From: Clostridium sp. OF03-18AA
Lineage (GTDB): Bacteria; Bacillota; Clostridia; Lachnospirales; Lachnospiraceae
Direction: 5' to 3'
Assembly: GCF_003478035.1 (NCBI RefSeq)
Contig: NZ_QUEP01000011.1
Location: forward strand, 1-64,000
Length of the DNA: 64,000 nt
Positions within the stretch are counted from its first letter, which is position 1. Each line of letters opens with the position of its first letter. Under the pieces are notes generated by a model that searched no databases, was not told the DNA's origin, and saw nothing but the letters and a program-made list of their open reading frames with translations. This document shows positions 41,639 through 51,491 of this stretch, in pieces. A program made the translations under genes and the position numbers.

Positions 41639-41966
41639 AAAATCATTCAAAGAAGTCATGAAGGACGATGTGAATAACACCTTCATGAATGTGGATGAAT
41701 TCGCAGATACGCACACCGTGGACGGAAAAAAAATCCCGGTTCTTGTAGATGACAATGAAATCATCGAAAGAGAAAAGAAGATGAAATCCAACATGGACGG
41801 TGTATATGTGAAGCAGAAACTAATCTATGTCAAGGCGGATGATTTCGGACCGCTGCCCGCCATCGGTCGGCAGATTGTCTTTGATGGAAAGAGGTACATG
41901 GTAACCGATTCCACAGACGAGGGCGGAGTGTACACAATAACCATGGAGGCTAACAGGACGAAGTAA
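41631..41966 (+). CDS. Probable head-tail connector protein
   Basis: This 111-residue protein's second half is a small beta barrel (KRYMVTDSTDEGGVYTITMEANR) like phage head-closure or stopper proteins. The first half is charged. It is placed between head and tail genes and overlaps its neighbours by a few bases. The assignment rests on position. Confidence 0.5.
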   Translation: MVRKSFKEVMKDDVNNTFMNVDEFADTHTVDGKKIPVLVDDNEIIEREKKMKSNMDGVYVKQKLIYVKADDFGPLPAIGRQIVFDGKRYMVTDSTDEGGVYTITMEANRTK

Positions 41967-42550
41967 TGGGATTGCAGAGCGGAATGATAGAGTTTGAAGT
42001 CGACCAGACTCAACTCCAGAGGATAGAACTGAAACTGAAGGACATGAAAGCGAAAGCACCGCAGGCATTGAAGAATGCCGTGAATGCTACCGCCAGAGAT
42101 GCCAAAAAGGATCTGGCTGACAAAGCCAAGGAAACCTATGCGGTAAAGAGTCCGAGGTTTAAGAAGGCTATCGCTCAGAAGAACGCAACAGCATCCAATC
42201 CGACAGCCACTCTGAAAATTACAGGGGCAGTGAATGAGTTGGCGGACTTTAAGTACAAAGACAATACTTCAACAGATGCGGCCAGAGGTAAGGTACTGAA
42301 AGCAAGCGGACTGAAAAGCCTGCAAAAGGGCAATCTCAAGGCTTTTATTACCAAATTCGGAAGTGGTCATGTTTCTGTAGTTCAGAGAAAAGGAACATCA
42401 AGGCTGCCGCTTAAGAAATTACTCAGTCCGTCCGTTCCTACCATGGTAGGGAACGAAGCCAAGGTATATGGCATCGTGAAGCCGAACATAGAAAAGAACC
42501 TGCAGAAGAACATCCAGAAACAGATCGACAAAATACTGGGAGGCAAGTAA
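41966..42550 (+). CDS. Minor tail protein Z-like (GpZ)
   Basis: This 194-residue protein has the opening VDQTQLQRIELKLKDMKAKA and the KNAVNATARDAKKDLADKAK helix, typical of lambda GpZ-like tail completion proteins (Phage_tail_Z family). It joins the tail to the head in relatives. It starts exactly at the previous stop. Confidence 0.75.
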   Translation: MGLQSGMIEFEVDQTQLQRIELKLKDMKAKAPQALKNAVNATARDAKKDLADKAKETYAVKSPRFKKAIAQKNATASNPTATLKITGAVNELADFKYKDNTSTDAARGKVLKASGLKSLQKGNLKAFITKFGSGHVSVVQRKGTSRLPLKKLLSPSVPTMVGNEAKVYGIVKPNIEKNLQKNIQKQIDKILGGK

Positions 42551-43027
42551 ATGACGGCGCAGATATTACAGGAAGAACTTGTAAAGGAAATCGGGATTAT
42601 TTTTAAGGATGACCTCTTCAAGGATTCCGCAGGGGAGTACGTCAAGATGAATGTCTACAAGCAGAACCTCCCCATCAAACAGGACGAAGATGCACCGGAC
42701 CCTATTCCGTATGTAATCGTCCGAGTGGAAACTGGGCAATTCAAGGGCGGTGTAGCACCGCAGGAAGTGTTCGTCACAATGTGGATCGGATATTTTGACG
42801 ATAATGCAGAGAATAACGGACACAATGGAGTCCTTGGAATCATCCAGAAGATACAGGAACGGTTCATGAAAGAACCAATGCTCGCAAAGCAATTCTATTT
42901 TATGAATGATGAGCAGCACCCATTCAACTGGGCACTGCAGGACGAAGAATCATTCCCTTACTTCTTCGGAGCAGCGAGCATGACATTCGCAACAGCAGCA
43001 ATAAGAAAGGAGGATAGATTCGCATGA
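42551..43027 (+). CDS. Probable tail terminator/completion protein
   Basis: 158 residues, alpha/beta, with PIPYVIVRVETGQFKG and VTMWIGYFDDNAENNG. The size and position (after GpZ, before sheath) fit tail-terminator proteins. No strong motif; moderate confidence. Confidence 0.5.
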   Translation: MTAQILQEELVKEIGIIFKDDLFKDSAGEYVKMNVYKQNLPIKQDEDAPDPIPYVIVRVETGQFKGGVAPQEVFVTMWIGYFDDNAENNGHNGVLGIIQKIQERFMKEPMLAKQFYFMNDEQHPFNWALQDEESFPYFFGAASMTFATAAIRKEDRFA

Positions 43028-43320
43028 GTGAAGCAAAGACAAAAGCAGTGCAGGCGGAAGCCAAGCAGGAAGCAAAGACGGTAGCCAAGACACAGGAAAC
43101 GATGGTGTATGCAGGTCCGACAATTCTGGGAGTGGCAACACACAATCAGTTTTTCAACAACGGACTGCCGGACGGATTGAAAACCGCAATGGAGAAAGAA
43201 CCTGCGATTTACAATCTGGTCGTGCCGATCAGCAATCTGGCGGCCGTGAACGCAGACATCGCATCACAGAGCGGTGCCGCTTATGTATTTTATAAAAAAG
43301 CAGCCGAGTATAAGGCTTAA
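43024..43320 (+). CDS. Small tail-module protein of unknown function
   Basis: 98 residues with an alanine- and lysine-rich start and a second part with YAGPTILGVATHNQFFNNGL. Proteins of this type regularly precede the sheath gene in Firmicutes myophages. The start overlaps the previous stop (ATGA). Confidence 0.6.
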   Translation: MSEAKTKAVQAEAKQEAKTVAKTQETMVYAGPTILGVATHNQFFNNGLPDGLKTAMEKEPAIYNLVVPISNLAAVNADIASQSGAAYVFYKKAAEYKA

Positions 43321-43337
43321 GGAAGGAGAGAAAAGCA

Positions 43338-44786
43338 ATGGCTTACAATCATGGAGTAAGGGTAAAAGAGCAGGCAACGAGCCTGGTCGCACCCGTTACA
43401 GGAACAGCCGGACTGCAGGTAATCATCGGAACAGCACCTGTGAACCTCGCAGCCGACCCGTACAAGGCAACCAATGTACCGATGATCGCCTACAGTTTCA
43501 GTGGAGCCGTGGAGCAGGTTGGATACAGTGACGATTTCAAGAATTACACGCTCTGCCAGAGCATGGACGCTTGCTTCCGTGTTCTCAATGTCGCACCGAT
43601 TATCTTAATCAATGTGCTCGACCCGAAGAAACACAAGAAAGCAAACGAGGAACAGACCGTGAATGTGGAGAAGATGCAGGCAACAGTAAAGGTGGTAGGC
43701 ATCCTCGCAGATACCGTAGAGGTAAAGGCAAACGAAGCCACACTCACAGCCGGAACGGACTACATCACGACATTCGATGATGACGGATACCTTGTGATCA
43801 CATTAACCGCAGGAGGCAAGGGTGCATCAGCCAAGACCCTCACAGTCAATAGCACAAGCATCGACCCAACTGCCGTAACAGAGAGCGACATCATTGGTGG
43901 ATACAATGCAAGTACCGGAGCAGAGACTGGTATGGAGTTAATCCGCCACATCTATCCGAAATTCAGCATGACACCGGGTCTGCTCTTAGCACCAGGATGG
44001 ACGCAGAAGCCGAATGTAGGTATCGCCCTTGCAGCAAAGTGCGAGGAAATCAACGGAGTATTCACTTGTGAATGCATCCTCGATATCGACACCGCAGAAG
44101 CAACCAAGTACACAGACTGCAACGACTGGAAGAATAAGAATGGATACACCAACAAGCACGCAGCACTTCTCTGGCCGCAGGTAAAGGTCGGAACGAAGCA
44201 GTATGCATATTCCGCTATCTTCGGAGCGTTGACAGCGTACACAGACGCAAGCAACGATGATGTGCCGAACCTCTCCCCTTCCAATAAGCTGATCGGAATT
44301 ACTGGTCTCTGCCTGGAAGATGGAACAGAGGTGGTTTTGGATGAATTACAGGCAAACCTCTTAAACGGACAGGGTATCATTACCGCAATCAATGATTCCG
44401 GATGGAAGTCATGGGGCAACAACACAGCGTGCTATCCGGCGAATACAGACCCGAAAGACAGATGGTTCTGCTGCCGTAGATTTTTCTCATGGTGGGGCAA
44501 CAGCTTCATCTTGACCTACAAACAGAAAGTAGATGACAATGGAAATTATCGCTTGATTGAGTCTGTTGTGGACAGTGAAAACATCAGAGGAAACTCATAC
44601 GTGCCGAGTAAATGTGCAGGGGCAAGAATTGAATTTAGTGAGGACGAAAATCCGGTAACGGACATCCTTAACGGCAAGATCCAGTTCCATCAGTACCTCG
44701 CACCATATGTACCCGCAGAGGACATCCTCAATATTTTGGAATTTGACCCGACCATGCTGTCGGCAGCATTAAGCGGAGGTGAATAA
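43338..44786 (+). CDS. Tail sheath protein
   Basis: This 482-residue contractile-tail sheath protein of the P2 FI-like family has an N-terminal GLQVIIGTAPVNLA block, a variable insertion, KYTDCNDWKNKNGY, a DPKDRWFCCRRFFSWWGNSF region, and a conserved C-terminus (GARIEFSEDENPVTDILNGK). It polymerises around the tube and contracts at infection, which makes this phage a myovirus. GGAAGGAGAG precedes the ATG. Confidence 0.92.
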   Translation: MAYNHGVRVKEQATSLVAPVTGTAGLQVIIGTAPVNLAADPYKATNVPMIAYSFSGAVEQVGYSDDFKNYTLCQSMDACFRVLNVAPIILINVLDPKKHKKANEEQTVNVEKMQATVKVVGILADTVEVKANEATLTAGTDYITTFDDDGYLVITLTAGGKGASAKTLTVNSTSIDPTAVTESDIIGGYNASTGAETGMELIRHIYPKFSMTPGLLLAPGWTQKPNVGIALAAKCEEINGVFTCECILDIDTAEATKYTDCNDWKNKNGYTNKHAALLWPQVKVGTKQYAYSAIFGALTAYTDASNDDVPNLSPSNKLIGITGLCLEDGTEVVLDELQANLLNGQGIITAINDSGWKSWGNNTACYPANTDPKDRWFCCRRFFSWWGNSFILTYKQKVDDNGNYRLIESVVDSENIRGNSYVPSKCAGARIEFSEDENPVTDILNGKIQFHQYLAPYVPAEDILNILEFDPTMLSAALSGGE

Positions 44787-44788
44787 GA

Positions 44789-45313
44789 ATGAAGGCATTA
44801 GGTATTCCGGGAGTTATCAATAACTTCAACCTTTATAACGATGGAACAGTACTTGTAGGTCTGACAGGGGAAATCTCCCTGCCGGACTTCGAGGGAATGA
44901 CCGAGACACTGAGCGGTCCCGGTATCCTTGGAGAAATCGAGGAAGTAATCATCGGACAGTTCGGAAGCATGGAGTTGGAGATTCCGTTCCGAATTCTCGA
45001 TGAGGACGCATTCAAGTTGATGTCCCCTGCAACCTCGCTGAATCTGACACTCAGAGCCAGTGAGCAGTTTACAGTCAAGAGCACAGGCGGCATTGACTAC
45101 AAGGGCATGAGAGTAGTTGTCCGTGGACGGATGAAGAAACTTACAAGCGGCACCGTGAAGCAGGGCGGGGCGATGGACGCAGCAGTGACGGTAGAAGTTG
45201 TTTATATCATGATTGAACTTGACGGCAAGCAGAGAGTCGAACTTGATAAGCTTAACAATGTCTACAAGGTCAACGGTGTGGACTTACTGGCAAAAATCAG
45301 AAAGCAGTGTTAA
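44789..45313 (+). CDS. Major tail tube protein (P2 FII type)
   Basis: This 174-residue protein is of the P2 tail-tube family, with INNFNLYNDGTVLVGLTGEI at the start, then LPDFEGMTETLSGPGILGEI, and a beta-rich end. It forms the inner tube inside the sheath. It starts 2 bp after the sheath stop. Confidence 0.9.
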   Translation: MKALGIPGVINNFNLYNDGTVLVGLTGEISLPDFEGMTETLSGPGILGEIEEVIIGQFGSMELEIPFRILDEDAFKLMSPATSLNLTLRASEQFTVKSTGGIDYKGMRVVVRGRMKKLTSGTVKQGGAMDAAVTVEVVYIMIELDGKQRVELDKLNNVYKVNGVDLLAKIRKQC

Positions 45314-45331
45314 TTAAGGAGGACGAGCAAG

Positions 45332-45691
45332 ATGGAAAAAGAAGCAAAGAAAACAGAGGTAGCAGTAGAGGTATTGGACAAAGACGGAGAAGTGATCGAG
45401 AACGAGTATACGGTAGTTTTTAATAAGCCGTACACATTCGAGGGCGAAACCTATGACAAAATCGATCTAAGCGGACTGGACAATCTGACAGCAGCGGACA
45501 TGATCGCAGCAAATAAGATTCTGGACAGAACCGGATCATTCACATTCCTTCCGGAAATGTCCTTGGAGTATGCGTGCATCATCGCTGCCAAGGCAACCAA
45601 ACTTCCGGTGGAATTTTTCAAGGGATTACACCCGAAGGAAGCAGTCAAGGTCAAGAACCGTGTGACAGCTTTTTTCTACGGAGCGGAATAA
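45332..45691 (+). CDS. Tail assembly chaperone, short form (gpE-like)
   Basis: This 119-residue protein has the layout of P2 gpE-like tail chaperones (VVFNKPYTFEGETYDKIDLS, then SFTFLPEMSLEYACIIAAKA). It is followed by an overlapping -1 frame and a canonical slippery heptamer T TTT TTC at 45670-45676 near its end, so it is very likely made in two lengths. It coats or chaperones the tape measure, encoded next. AAGGAGG precedes the ATG. Confidence 0.85.
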   Translation: MEKEAKKTEVAVEVLDKDGEVIENEYTVVFNKPYTFEGETYDKIDLSGLDNLTAADMIAANKILDRTGSFTFLPEMSLEYACIIAAKATKLPVEFFKGLHPKEAVKVKNRVTAFFYGAE

Positions 45692-45858
45692 GTCCAACTG
45701 ACGGTGCAAACCTCCGGAAACTCGCAATACAGTTATCAATGACATTACGGACCGGGATAGATTTCTTTCTATCTCTGTCCGTTTTTGAATTGCGGGAAAT
45801 AGCCGAGGAGGTGGCAGACATTGGCAAGCAGCAGCAAAGAGCAGGAACTCGCCATTAA
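45332..45858 (+). CDS. Tail assembly chaperone, -1 frameshift form (gpE+E'-like)
   Basis: A -1 shift at T TTT TTC (45670-45676) would leave the short frame after about 115 codons and continue LRSGISPTDGANLRKLAIQL to a stop at 45858, giving about 175 residues. The extension contains FELREIAEEVAD, similar to the second part of P2-type gpE+E'. The extension frame has no ribosome site of its own. This is the conserved tail-chaperone frameshift position, between tube and tape measure. Read-through efficiency cannot be judged. Confidence 0.7.
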
Positions 45859-48800
45859 AATCGCAGGCAAGGTCGAAAACTCTTTCAAGCAAAGTCTCGG
45901 AGTAACCGAGGACGGATTAAACAAAATAGCGAGCGTTGCTAAGAAAGCCGCAGCAGTGGCGGCCGCAGCATTCGCAGCCGTTAAGGTCGGAGACTTCATA
46001 TCCGGTGCGGTTGATGAGTATGCGGAATTTGAACAGGCAATGGCAAACACCTCTGCTATCGCAGGGGCATCTGCGGACGATTATGCGAAACTGTCTGCTG
46101 CGGCCAGAGAAGCAGGTAAAGCGACAACCTTCACGGCTTCGGAGGCGGCCGATGCCTTGGGATATATGGCACTGGCGGGATGGAATGTGGAAGAAAGTAC
46201 CGCAGCCTTAACACCAGTGCTTAAACTCGCAGAAGCAACGCAGGCAGACCTTGCTACCACCAGTGACCAGGTAACAGACTCCATGAGTGCCATGGGAGTT
46301 GGAATAGATGACTTACAGGGATACCTCGATGTTATCGTAACGACCAACAACAAGGCGAATACCACGGCGGCAGACCTTATGGATGCATTCATCGGATGCG
46401 GTGGTGCAGCCAGAGCCGCAGGTATGAACTACAAGGAAACCTCCACAGCACTCGGAATCTTGGCGAACAACGGTATTAAGGGCAGTGAAGCAGGTACAGC
46501 ATTGAACTCAATGCTTGTACGAATCAGCACCAAGGATGTAGCGCAAAAGGCATTCAAGGATTTAGGTGTCGCAGTTTACGACAGTTCCGGGGAAATGAGG
46601 AACATGAGGGATATCCTCGTGGACTTAAACGGTGCAATGGCAGGAATGACGCAGGAGCAGAAAAACTCCTATATGTCAGCAATTGCCGGAACGAACTACT
46701 ACTCACAGTTTGGTTACTTACTGGACGGAGTAAAAGAGGGAGTAAACGGCTCTGCATCAGCATGGGATGAACTCGCCGGAGCAATCGACAATTCGACTGG
46801 CGCACTGGATGCAATGGATGCAACAGCGACCGGAACATTACAAGGCGCACTGGCACGATTCCAGTCGGCAATCAGCGACCTAAAGATAAGCATGGTAGAG
46901 GACTTCGGACCGTATGCGATGCAGATCATAGATGCGGTGGCATTGAAAATCCCGGATATTACGGCAGGGTTCAGCGAACTCATTCAGAAACTACCAATCC
47001 AAGAATTCATGAACGGAGTCGGTCAGATGGCAGGCGGTGTTCTAGATTTTGTCGGAAAGATAGTGGACGGTCAGAGTTTCTCCGAAGCATTCTCGTCAAC
47101 ACTGTCGGAAGATTTCGGTGCAGAACTGCCCGGAAGCGTACAGACATTCCTTGGAGTGATCCAGAACCTGTGGGATGATTTCCAGTCATTCATTGGATGG
47201 ATAGGAAGCACCGCCGAAGCAACACTGGGCGGATTAAAAGATACAATCGCAGAGCATGAGCCACAGCTACAGGCAATCATGGATTTGTTATCAGATGTGC
47301 AGCAGAAATTCTCGGAAGCCTTCGGGGGCGCAAGTGATGATGCAAGCAGTCTGGTAAGCGGAGGACTTCCGGCACTGGTCGGGGCACTATTGGATGTACT
47401 GGGCGCAGCGGCAAATGTACTTGACAAATTCGTGGAATGGAAAGGTTTTATACCTACCGTGACCACACTGGCGACAGCCATCGCAGGGTTTAAACTTGCG
47501 AAAACAGCGATAGAGATCGCAAAGGTTACCAAGGCAATGACACTGCTTCGGGTAGCCAAGATAAAGGATAAAGCGGAAACATTGTATCTGAACGCACTAT
47601 ATGCCAAGGACGCAATCGTGAAAGCAGCATCCACAGCAGCAACATGGGCACAAACAGCAGCCACAACCGCATGGAACGTGGTCTGCACGGCGGCGACAGC
47701 GGTAACGACCGCACTGGGTGCAGCGTTTACATTCTTAACCAGTCCGATTGGCTTAGTAATTCTGGCAATCGGAGCAGTAATCGCTATCGGTGTATTACTG
47801 TATAAAAACTGGGATACGGTAAAGGAAAAGGCAGGGCAACTCGGAGAGTGGATCTCCGCAAAGTTCTCCGCATTGAAAAATGCGGTCTGCAATGCGGTGG
47901 ACGGCTTCAAAGATAAATTCCCGGTAGCCTTCGAATTTATCAAGGGTGTATTTGATGGATGGTGGACAACCGTCAAGGGAGTAATTGACGGAGTGAAACA
48001 GGTATTCCAGGGAATCATTGACTTCGTAGCCGGGGTATTTACCGGAGACTGGAGCAGGGCACTGGATGGACTGAAAAACATCTTCCTCGGAGCATTTAAT
48101 GCGCTGAAATCGTTGGCACTCGCTCCTTTGAACGCACTGAAGGGTGTAGTAACCGGAGCATTTAATGCCATAGACACAGCCACAGGCGGAAAACTGACGG
48201 CAATTAAAGAAAAAGCGTCCGAATGTTGGAACAATGTGAAGCAGACGGCAGGTACAGTATTACAGGCAGCCAAGGACACTGTAAGCGAAAAGCTGAACAA
48301 CATGAAAACCGCATACGAGCAACACGGTGGCGGAATCAAGGGTGTAGCAGCCGCAGCGGTCGAGGGTGTCAAAGGATATTACACAGCCGGATACACATTC
48401 ATAGACAATCTGACAGGCGGAAAGTTATCAGCCATCAAGGATAAGTTCACATCCAAGATGGGTGAGGTAAAGGCGAGCGTTTCGGAAGCATTCAACAATG
48501 TCAAAGACACAGCCGGAAACCTCATGGAAACAGCCAGAGCAAATGTAGGGACAAAACTCGATGCCATGAAATCTGCGTATGACAGCGCAGGCGGAGGCAT
48601 TAAGGGAGTGGTCGCAGGAGCAATGGCAGGAGTACAAAGCACCTTCTCCAGTGTGATGAGCACCGTGGATACATTGACGGGAGGAAAATTATCCTCCATT
48701 ACAAGTGCATTCACAAACAAACTGAACGCAGCCAAAACAGCCGTCACGAATGTCCTTGGGAATATCAAGCAGGCATTCAGTGACAAACTGGAAGCAGCGA

Positions 48801-49414
48801 AAAGCGTGGTAACCGGAGCACTGGACAAAATCAAGGGAGCATTTAACTTCAAGTGGTCACTGCCGCACCTCAACCTCCCACACATCAGTGTAAGTGGAGG
48901 ACAAGCACCATACGGTATCGCAGGAAAAGGCTCACTGCCTAAGTTCTCAATCGAATGGTACAAAAATGGTGGTATTATGACGCAGCCTACCGCATTCGGA
49001 ATCAATCCGGAAAGCGGAAACTTAATGGCAGGCGGAGAAGCAGGACCAGAAGCAATCGTGCCTCTTTCCCAGTTATGGGAGAAAATGACGACCATCCTAA
49101 AAGGCATTCTCGCAGAGAGCCAGAACGGTGGCGCAGGCAACGCACTGTCGGCACTGGTGGATAAGGTCGGGGCAGCAATGCAGGGAAGCACGCAGACACC
49201 AATATCCGGTCTGCTCGACAGACTGAGTGGCGGTGGAAACGAACCGCAACCTGCGACAGCAAACGGAGCACCAATAAACTACGCACCAGTATATAACTTC
49301 AACGGCGCAGCACCTACGAAGGATGATCTGGTGGAAGCAGAGCGTATGTCACAGGCAGAATTCAATGAAATGATGGAGCAGTGGCAGCGTGACAACGACA
49401 GAAAGAGGTTCTAA
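45821..49414 (+). CDS. Tail tape measure protein
   Basis: This 1197-residue tape measure of the TP901 family contains AMANTSAIAGASADDYAKLS, EAADALGYMALAGWNVEEST and GNNGI-type repeats near residues 70-230, hydrophobic segments at about 640-680, and helical repeats with SAIKDKFTSKMGEVKASVSE and related units at 840-1000. Its length sets tail length. The start is TTG with AGGAGG 8 bp upstream, inside the chaperone's frameshift extension. Confidence 0.93.
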   Translation: MASSSKEQELAIKIAGKVENSFKQSLGVTEDGLNKIASVAKKAAAVAAAAFAAVKVGDFISGAVDEYAEFEQAMANTSAIAGASADDYAKLSAAAREAGKATTFTASEAADALGYMALAGWNVEESTAALTPVLKLAEATQADLATTSDQVTDSMSAMGVGIDDLQGYLDVIVTTNNKANTTAADLMDAFIGCGGAARAAGMNYKETSTALGILANNGIKGSEAGTALNSMLVRISTKDVAQKAFKDLGVAVYDSSGEMRNMRDILVDLNGAMAGMTQEQKNSYMSAIAGTNYYSQFGYLLDGVKEGVNGSASAWDELAGAIDNSTGALDAMDATATGTLQGALARFQSAISDLKISMVEDFGPYAMQIIDAVALKIPDITAGFSELIQKLPIQEFMNGVGQMAGGVLDFVGKIVDGQSFSEAFSSTLSEDFGAELPGSVQTFLGVIQNLWDDFQSFIGWIGSTAEATLGGLKDTIAEHEPQLQAIMDLLSDVQQKFSEAFGGASDDASSLVSGGLPALVGALLDVLGAAANVLDKFVEWKGFIPTVTTLATAIAGFKLAKTAIEIAKVTKAMTLLRVAKIKDKAETLYLNALYAKDAIVKAASTAATWAQTAATTAWNVVCTAATAVTTALGAAFTFLTSPIGLVILAIGAVIAIGVLLYKNWDTVKEKAGQLGEWISAKFSALKNAVCNAVDGFKDKFPVAFEFIKGVFDGWWTTVKGVIDGVKQVFQGIIDFVAGVFTGDWSRALDGLKNIFLGAFNALKSLALAPLNALKGVVTGAFNAIDTATGGKLTAIKEKASECWNNVKQTAGTVLQAAKDTVSEKLNNMKTAYEQHGGGIKGVAAAAVEGVKGYYTAGYTFIDNLTGGKLSAIKDKFTSKMGEVKASVSEAFNNVKDTAGNLMETARANVGTKLDAMKSAYDSAGGGIKGVVAGAMAGVQSTFSSVMSTVDTLTGGKLSSITSAFTNKLNAAKTAVTNVLGNIKQAFSDKLEAAKSVVTGALDKIKGAFNFKWSLPHLNLPHISVSGGQAPYGIAGKGSLPKFSIEWYKNGGIMTQPTAFGINPESGNLMAGGEAGPEAIVPLSQLWEKMTTILKGILAESQNGGAGNALSALVDKVGAAMQGSTQTPISGLLDRLSGGGNEPQPATANGAPINYAPVYNFNGAAPTKDDLVEAERMSQAEFNEMMEQWQRDNDRKRF

Positions 49415-49426
49415 GGAGGCGAGAGA

Positions 49427-49630
49427 ATGGCAGGCACATACGAAACGGTGCAGGGCGACACATGGGATAAGATAGCGTACCAGGCCTACGGAGATGAGAA
49501 GTACGCAGGATACCTCATGGAGAACAACCGCCTGTTACTGGAATACCTGGTATTCCCGGGCGGGGTCACTCTCGCCACACCGGAACTGGCAGATGAGGTA
49601 GACGAAGATCTGCCAATATGGAGGGATTAA
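49427..49630 (+). CDS. Tail protein X (LysM-like)
   Basis: This 67-residue protein is of the P2 gpX family with a LysM-like fold: YETVQGDTWDKIAYQAYGDE, then the ending LATPELADEVDEDLPIW. It is part of the baseplate hub region. AAGGAGG precedes the ATG. Confidence 0.88.
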   Translation: MAGTYETVQGDTWDKIAYQAYGDEKYAGYLMENNRLLLEYLVFPGGVTLATPELADEVDEDLPIWRD

Positions 49631-49632
49631 GC

Positions 49633-50937
49633 ATGGACCCAAGGAAAGCAACCGCCTCCGTTTCATATAACGGAAAGCGGATCGATACCAAACTCGCAGA
49701 GTACCTCCAGTCATTCAGTTACACAGATGTTGCATCGGGAGAGAGCGACAGCCTCTCCCTCAACATCAATGACAGAGACAGGAAGTGGATCAAGTCATGG
49801 TTTCCAAGCAAGGGAGACACTATGGCGGCCACGATTATTATGAAAAACTGGAGCAAAGAGGGAGATACGCAGAAATTAAGCTGCGGATCTTTTGTGATTG
49901 ATGATTTCAGTTTTTCTGGAACACCAGTCAAGCTGAAACTGGAAGCGTTGGCACTTCCGGCAGACAGCAGCTTCAAGGAAACACAGAGAACAAAAACATA
50001 TGAGAAAACAACCTTGGAGAATATCGGACAGGAAGTCGCAAAGCGGGCGGGCATCAAACTGTACTATGAAGCACCAAGGATACCAATAGAAAAGGTGGAG
50101 CAGAGCGAGAAGGATGACTGCTCATTCTATAACGAGTTGGTAAAACTCTACGGCTTCGCCATGAAGATATATAAAAACAAAATCGTGGTGTTTAACGAAG
50201 CCACCTATGAGAAAAAGAAATCAGTGGCAACGCTGACGGAACAGAACATAGAACCGAACTGGTCATGGAACACAAAATTGTGCAGAACCTACACTGGGGC
50301 GAAATATGAGTACACCAACAATGATAAAAACCAGACGATAAAGGTCGAGGTCGGTGGCGGAAACAGGATACTGAAGGTCACGGATGCAGCGAGCAACGCA
50401 TCGGAAGCAGAGCGCATTACACTGGCAAAAATCAATGAAGCCAACAAGGGCGACACAACCATGTCGGTAACAATGACCAGAGCCAACAGGAAGATCATAG
50501 CGACCTCCTGCGTGACCATAAAAGGCTTCGGAAAATTGGACGGCAAGTACTATGTGGAAAAGGTCACATGGGATATCGGAAGCGGATGTAAGCAGAAACT
50601 CGACCTTCGGAGAGTGGCGGATCGCTTCACGGATGCCAAATCATCGACCAAGGCTGTGGCAAAGAAGTCAAAGACGGAGACAAAGTCCTCCACAGCGACT
50701 ACCACGGCAACGAAGTCCACAGGAACGCAGACACCAGTAAAGGGCGGAAAGTACACACTGACCACTACGAAAAAGGGTTACTACACCGCAGCCGAAGCAC
50801 TGGCAGGTAAGGTAACCGGAGGACACCCGACAGGCACAAGACGACCTGGAACATATACGATATTCAACATTTCACAGGGTATGCTGAATCTAACGACCAA
50901 GGCAGGAGTGCCGGGGTCATGGATAAACCCGAACTAA
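49633..50937 (+). CDS. Baseplate hub protein (P2 gpD-like)
   Basis: This 434-residue hub protein resembles late-control gpD/gp27-type hubs: DVASGESDSLSLNINDRDRK, LKLEALALPADSSFKETQRT, and DDCSFYNELVKLYGFAMKIY. The last 100 residues are Thr/Lys-rich with a distinct C-terminal domain. ATG 49633 is chosen because GGAGGG lies 7 bp upstream. It follows gpX, as in P2 (X-U-D region). Confidence 0.85.
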   Translation: MDPRKATASVSYNGKRIDTKLAEYLQSFSYTDVASGESDSLSLNINDRDRKWIKSWFPSKGDTMAATIIMKNWSKEGDTQKLSCGSFVIDDFSFSGTPVKLKLEALALPADSSFKETQRTKTYEKTTLENIGQEVAKRAGIKLYYEAPRIPIEKVEQSEKDDCSFYNELVKLYGFAMKIYKNKIVVFNEATYEKKKSVATLTEQNIEPNWSWNTKLCRTYTGAKYEYTNNDKNQTIKVEVGGGNRILKVTDAASNASEAERITLAKINEANKGDTTMSVTMTRANRKIIATSCVTIKGFGKLDGKYYVEKVTWDIGSGCKQKLDLRRVADRFTDAKSSTKAVAKKSKTETKSSTATTTATKSTGTQTPVKGGKYTLTTTKKGYYTAAEALAGKVTGGHPTGTRRPGTYTIFNISQGMLNLTTKAGVPGSWINPN

Positions 50938-50950
50938 GGAGGTGGAGAGC

Positions 50951-51487
50951 ATGGCAGCAGCAACAATCAGACTGGGGAAGATATCCTCAATCAATTACAC
51001 AGCGGGGAAAGCCAGAGTGGTGTATGAGGACAGAGACGACTCCGTGACAAGCGAGCTTCCATTCCTCGCCCTGCAGTACAACATACCAAAGGTAGACGAC
51101 CTCGTGATCGTGGCTTGCTTTTCCAACGGCACGGTGTCCGGGGTCATACTCGGACCGGTGTATAATTCAGCGAACACACCACATGAGGGTGGCGCAGGCA
51201 TCTTCCGACAGGAGATGAGCAACAATGTGAATGAAGCAGTCATGTCCTATTCAGAAAAGAAGCAGACAATGATCCTGCGTGCCCCGAAGATAGAACTCGA
51301 AGGGTATGGATACGAGGACAAGCCGTATGTGACACTGGAACAGATAAACGATGCGTTCTCGGATATTGATGATAACAAGACCGGGATATCCAACCTGCAA
51401 GATGACACAGCCAAGACAAAGGGAAAGCCGTCCCTGCAGTCGCAGTTGGACGCACTGGAAGAAAGAGTAAAGGCACTGGGAGGTTGA
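50951..51487 (+). CDS. Baseplate assembly protein V
   Basis: This 178-residue spike protein of the gpV/gp45-like family has an N-terminal OB-like domain (LGKISSINYTAGKARVVYED), LVIVACFSNGTVSGVILGPV, and a beta-helical end. The spike pierces the cell surface. AGGAGG lies 7 bp before ATG 50951. The C-terminus has a coiled coil (LQSQLDALEERVKALGG). Confidence 0.85.
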   Translation: MAAATIRLGKISSINYTAGKARVVYEDRDDSVTSELPFLALQYNIPKVDDLVIVACFSNGTVSGVILGPVYNSANTPHEGGAGIFRQEMSNNVNEAVMSYSEKKQTMILRAPKIELEGYGYEDKPYVTLEQINDAFSDIDDNKTGISNLQDDTAKTKGKPSLQSQLDALEERVKALGG

Positions 51488-51491
51488 TGAG

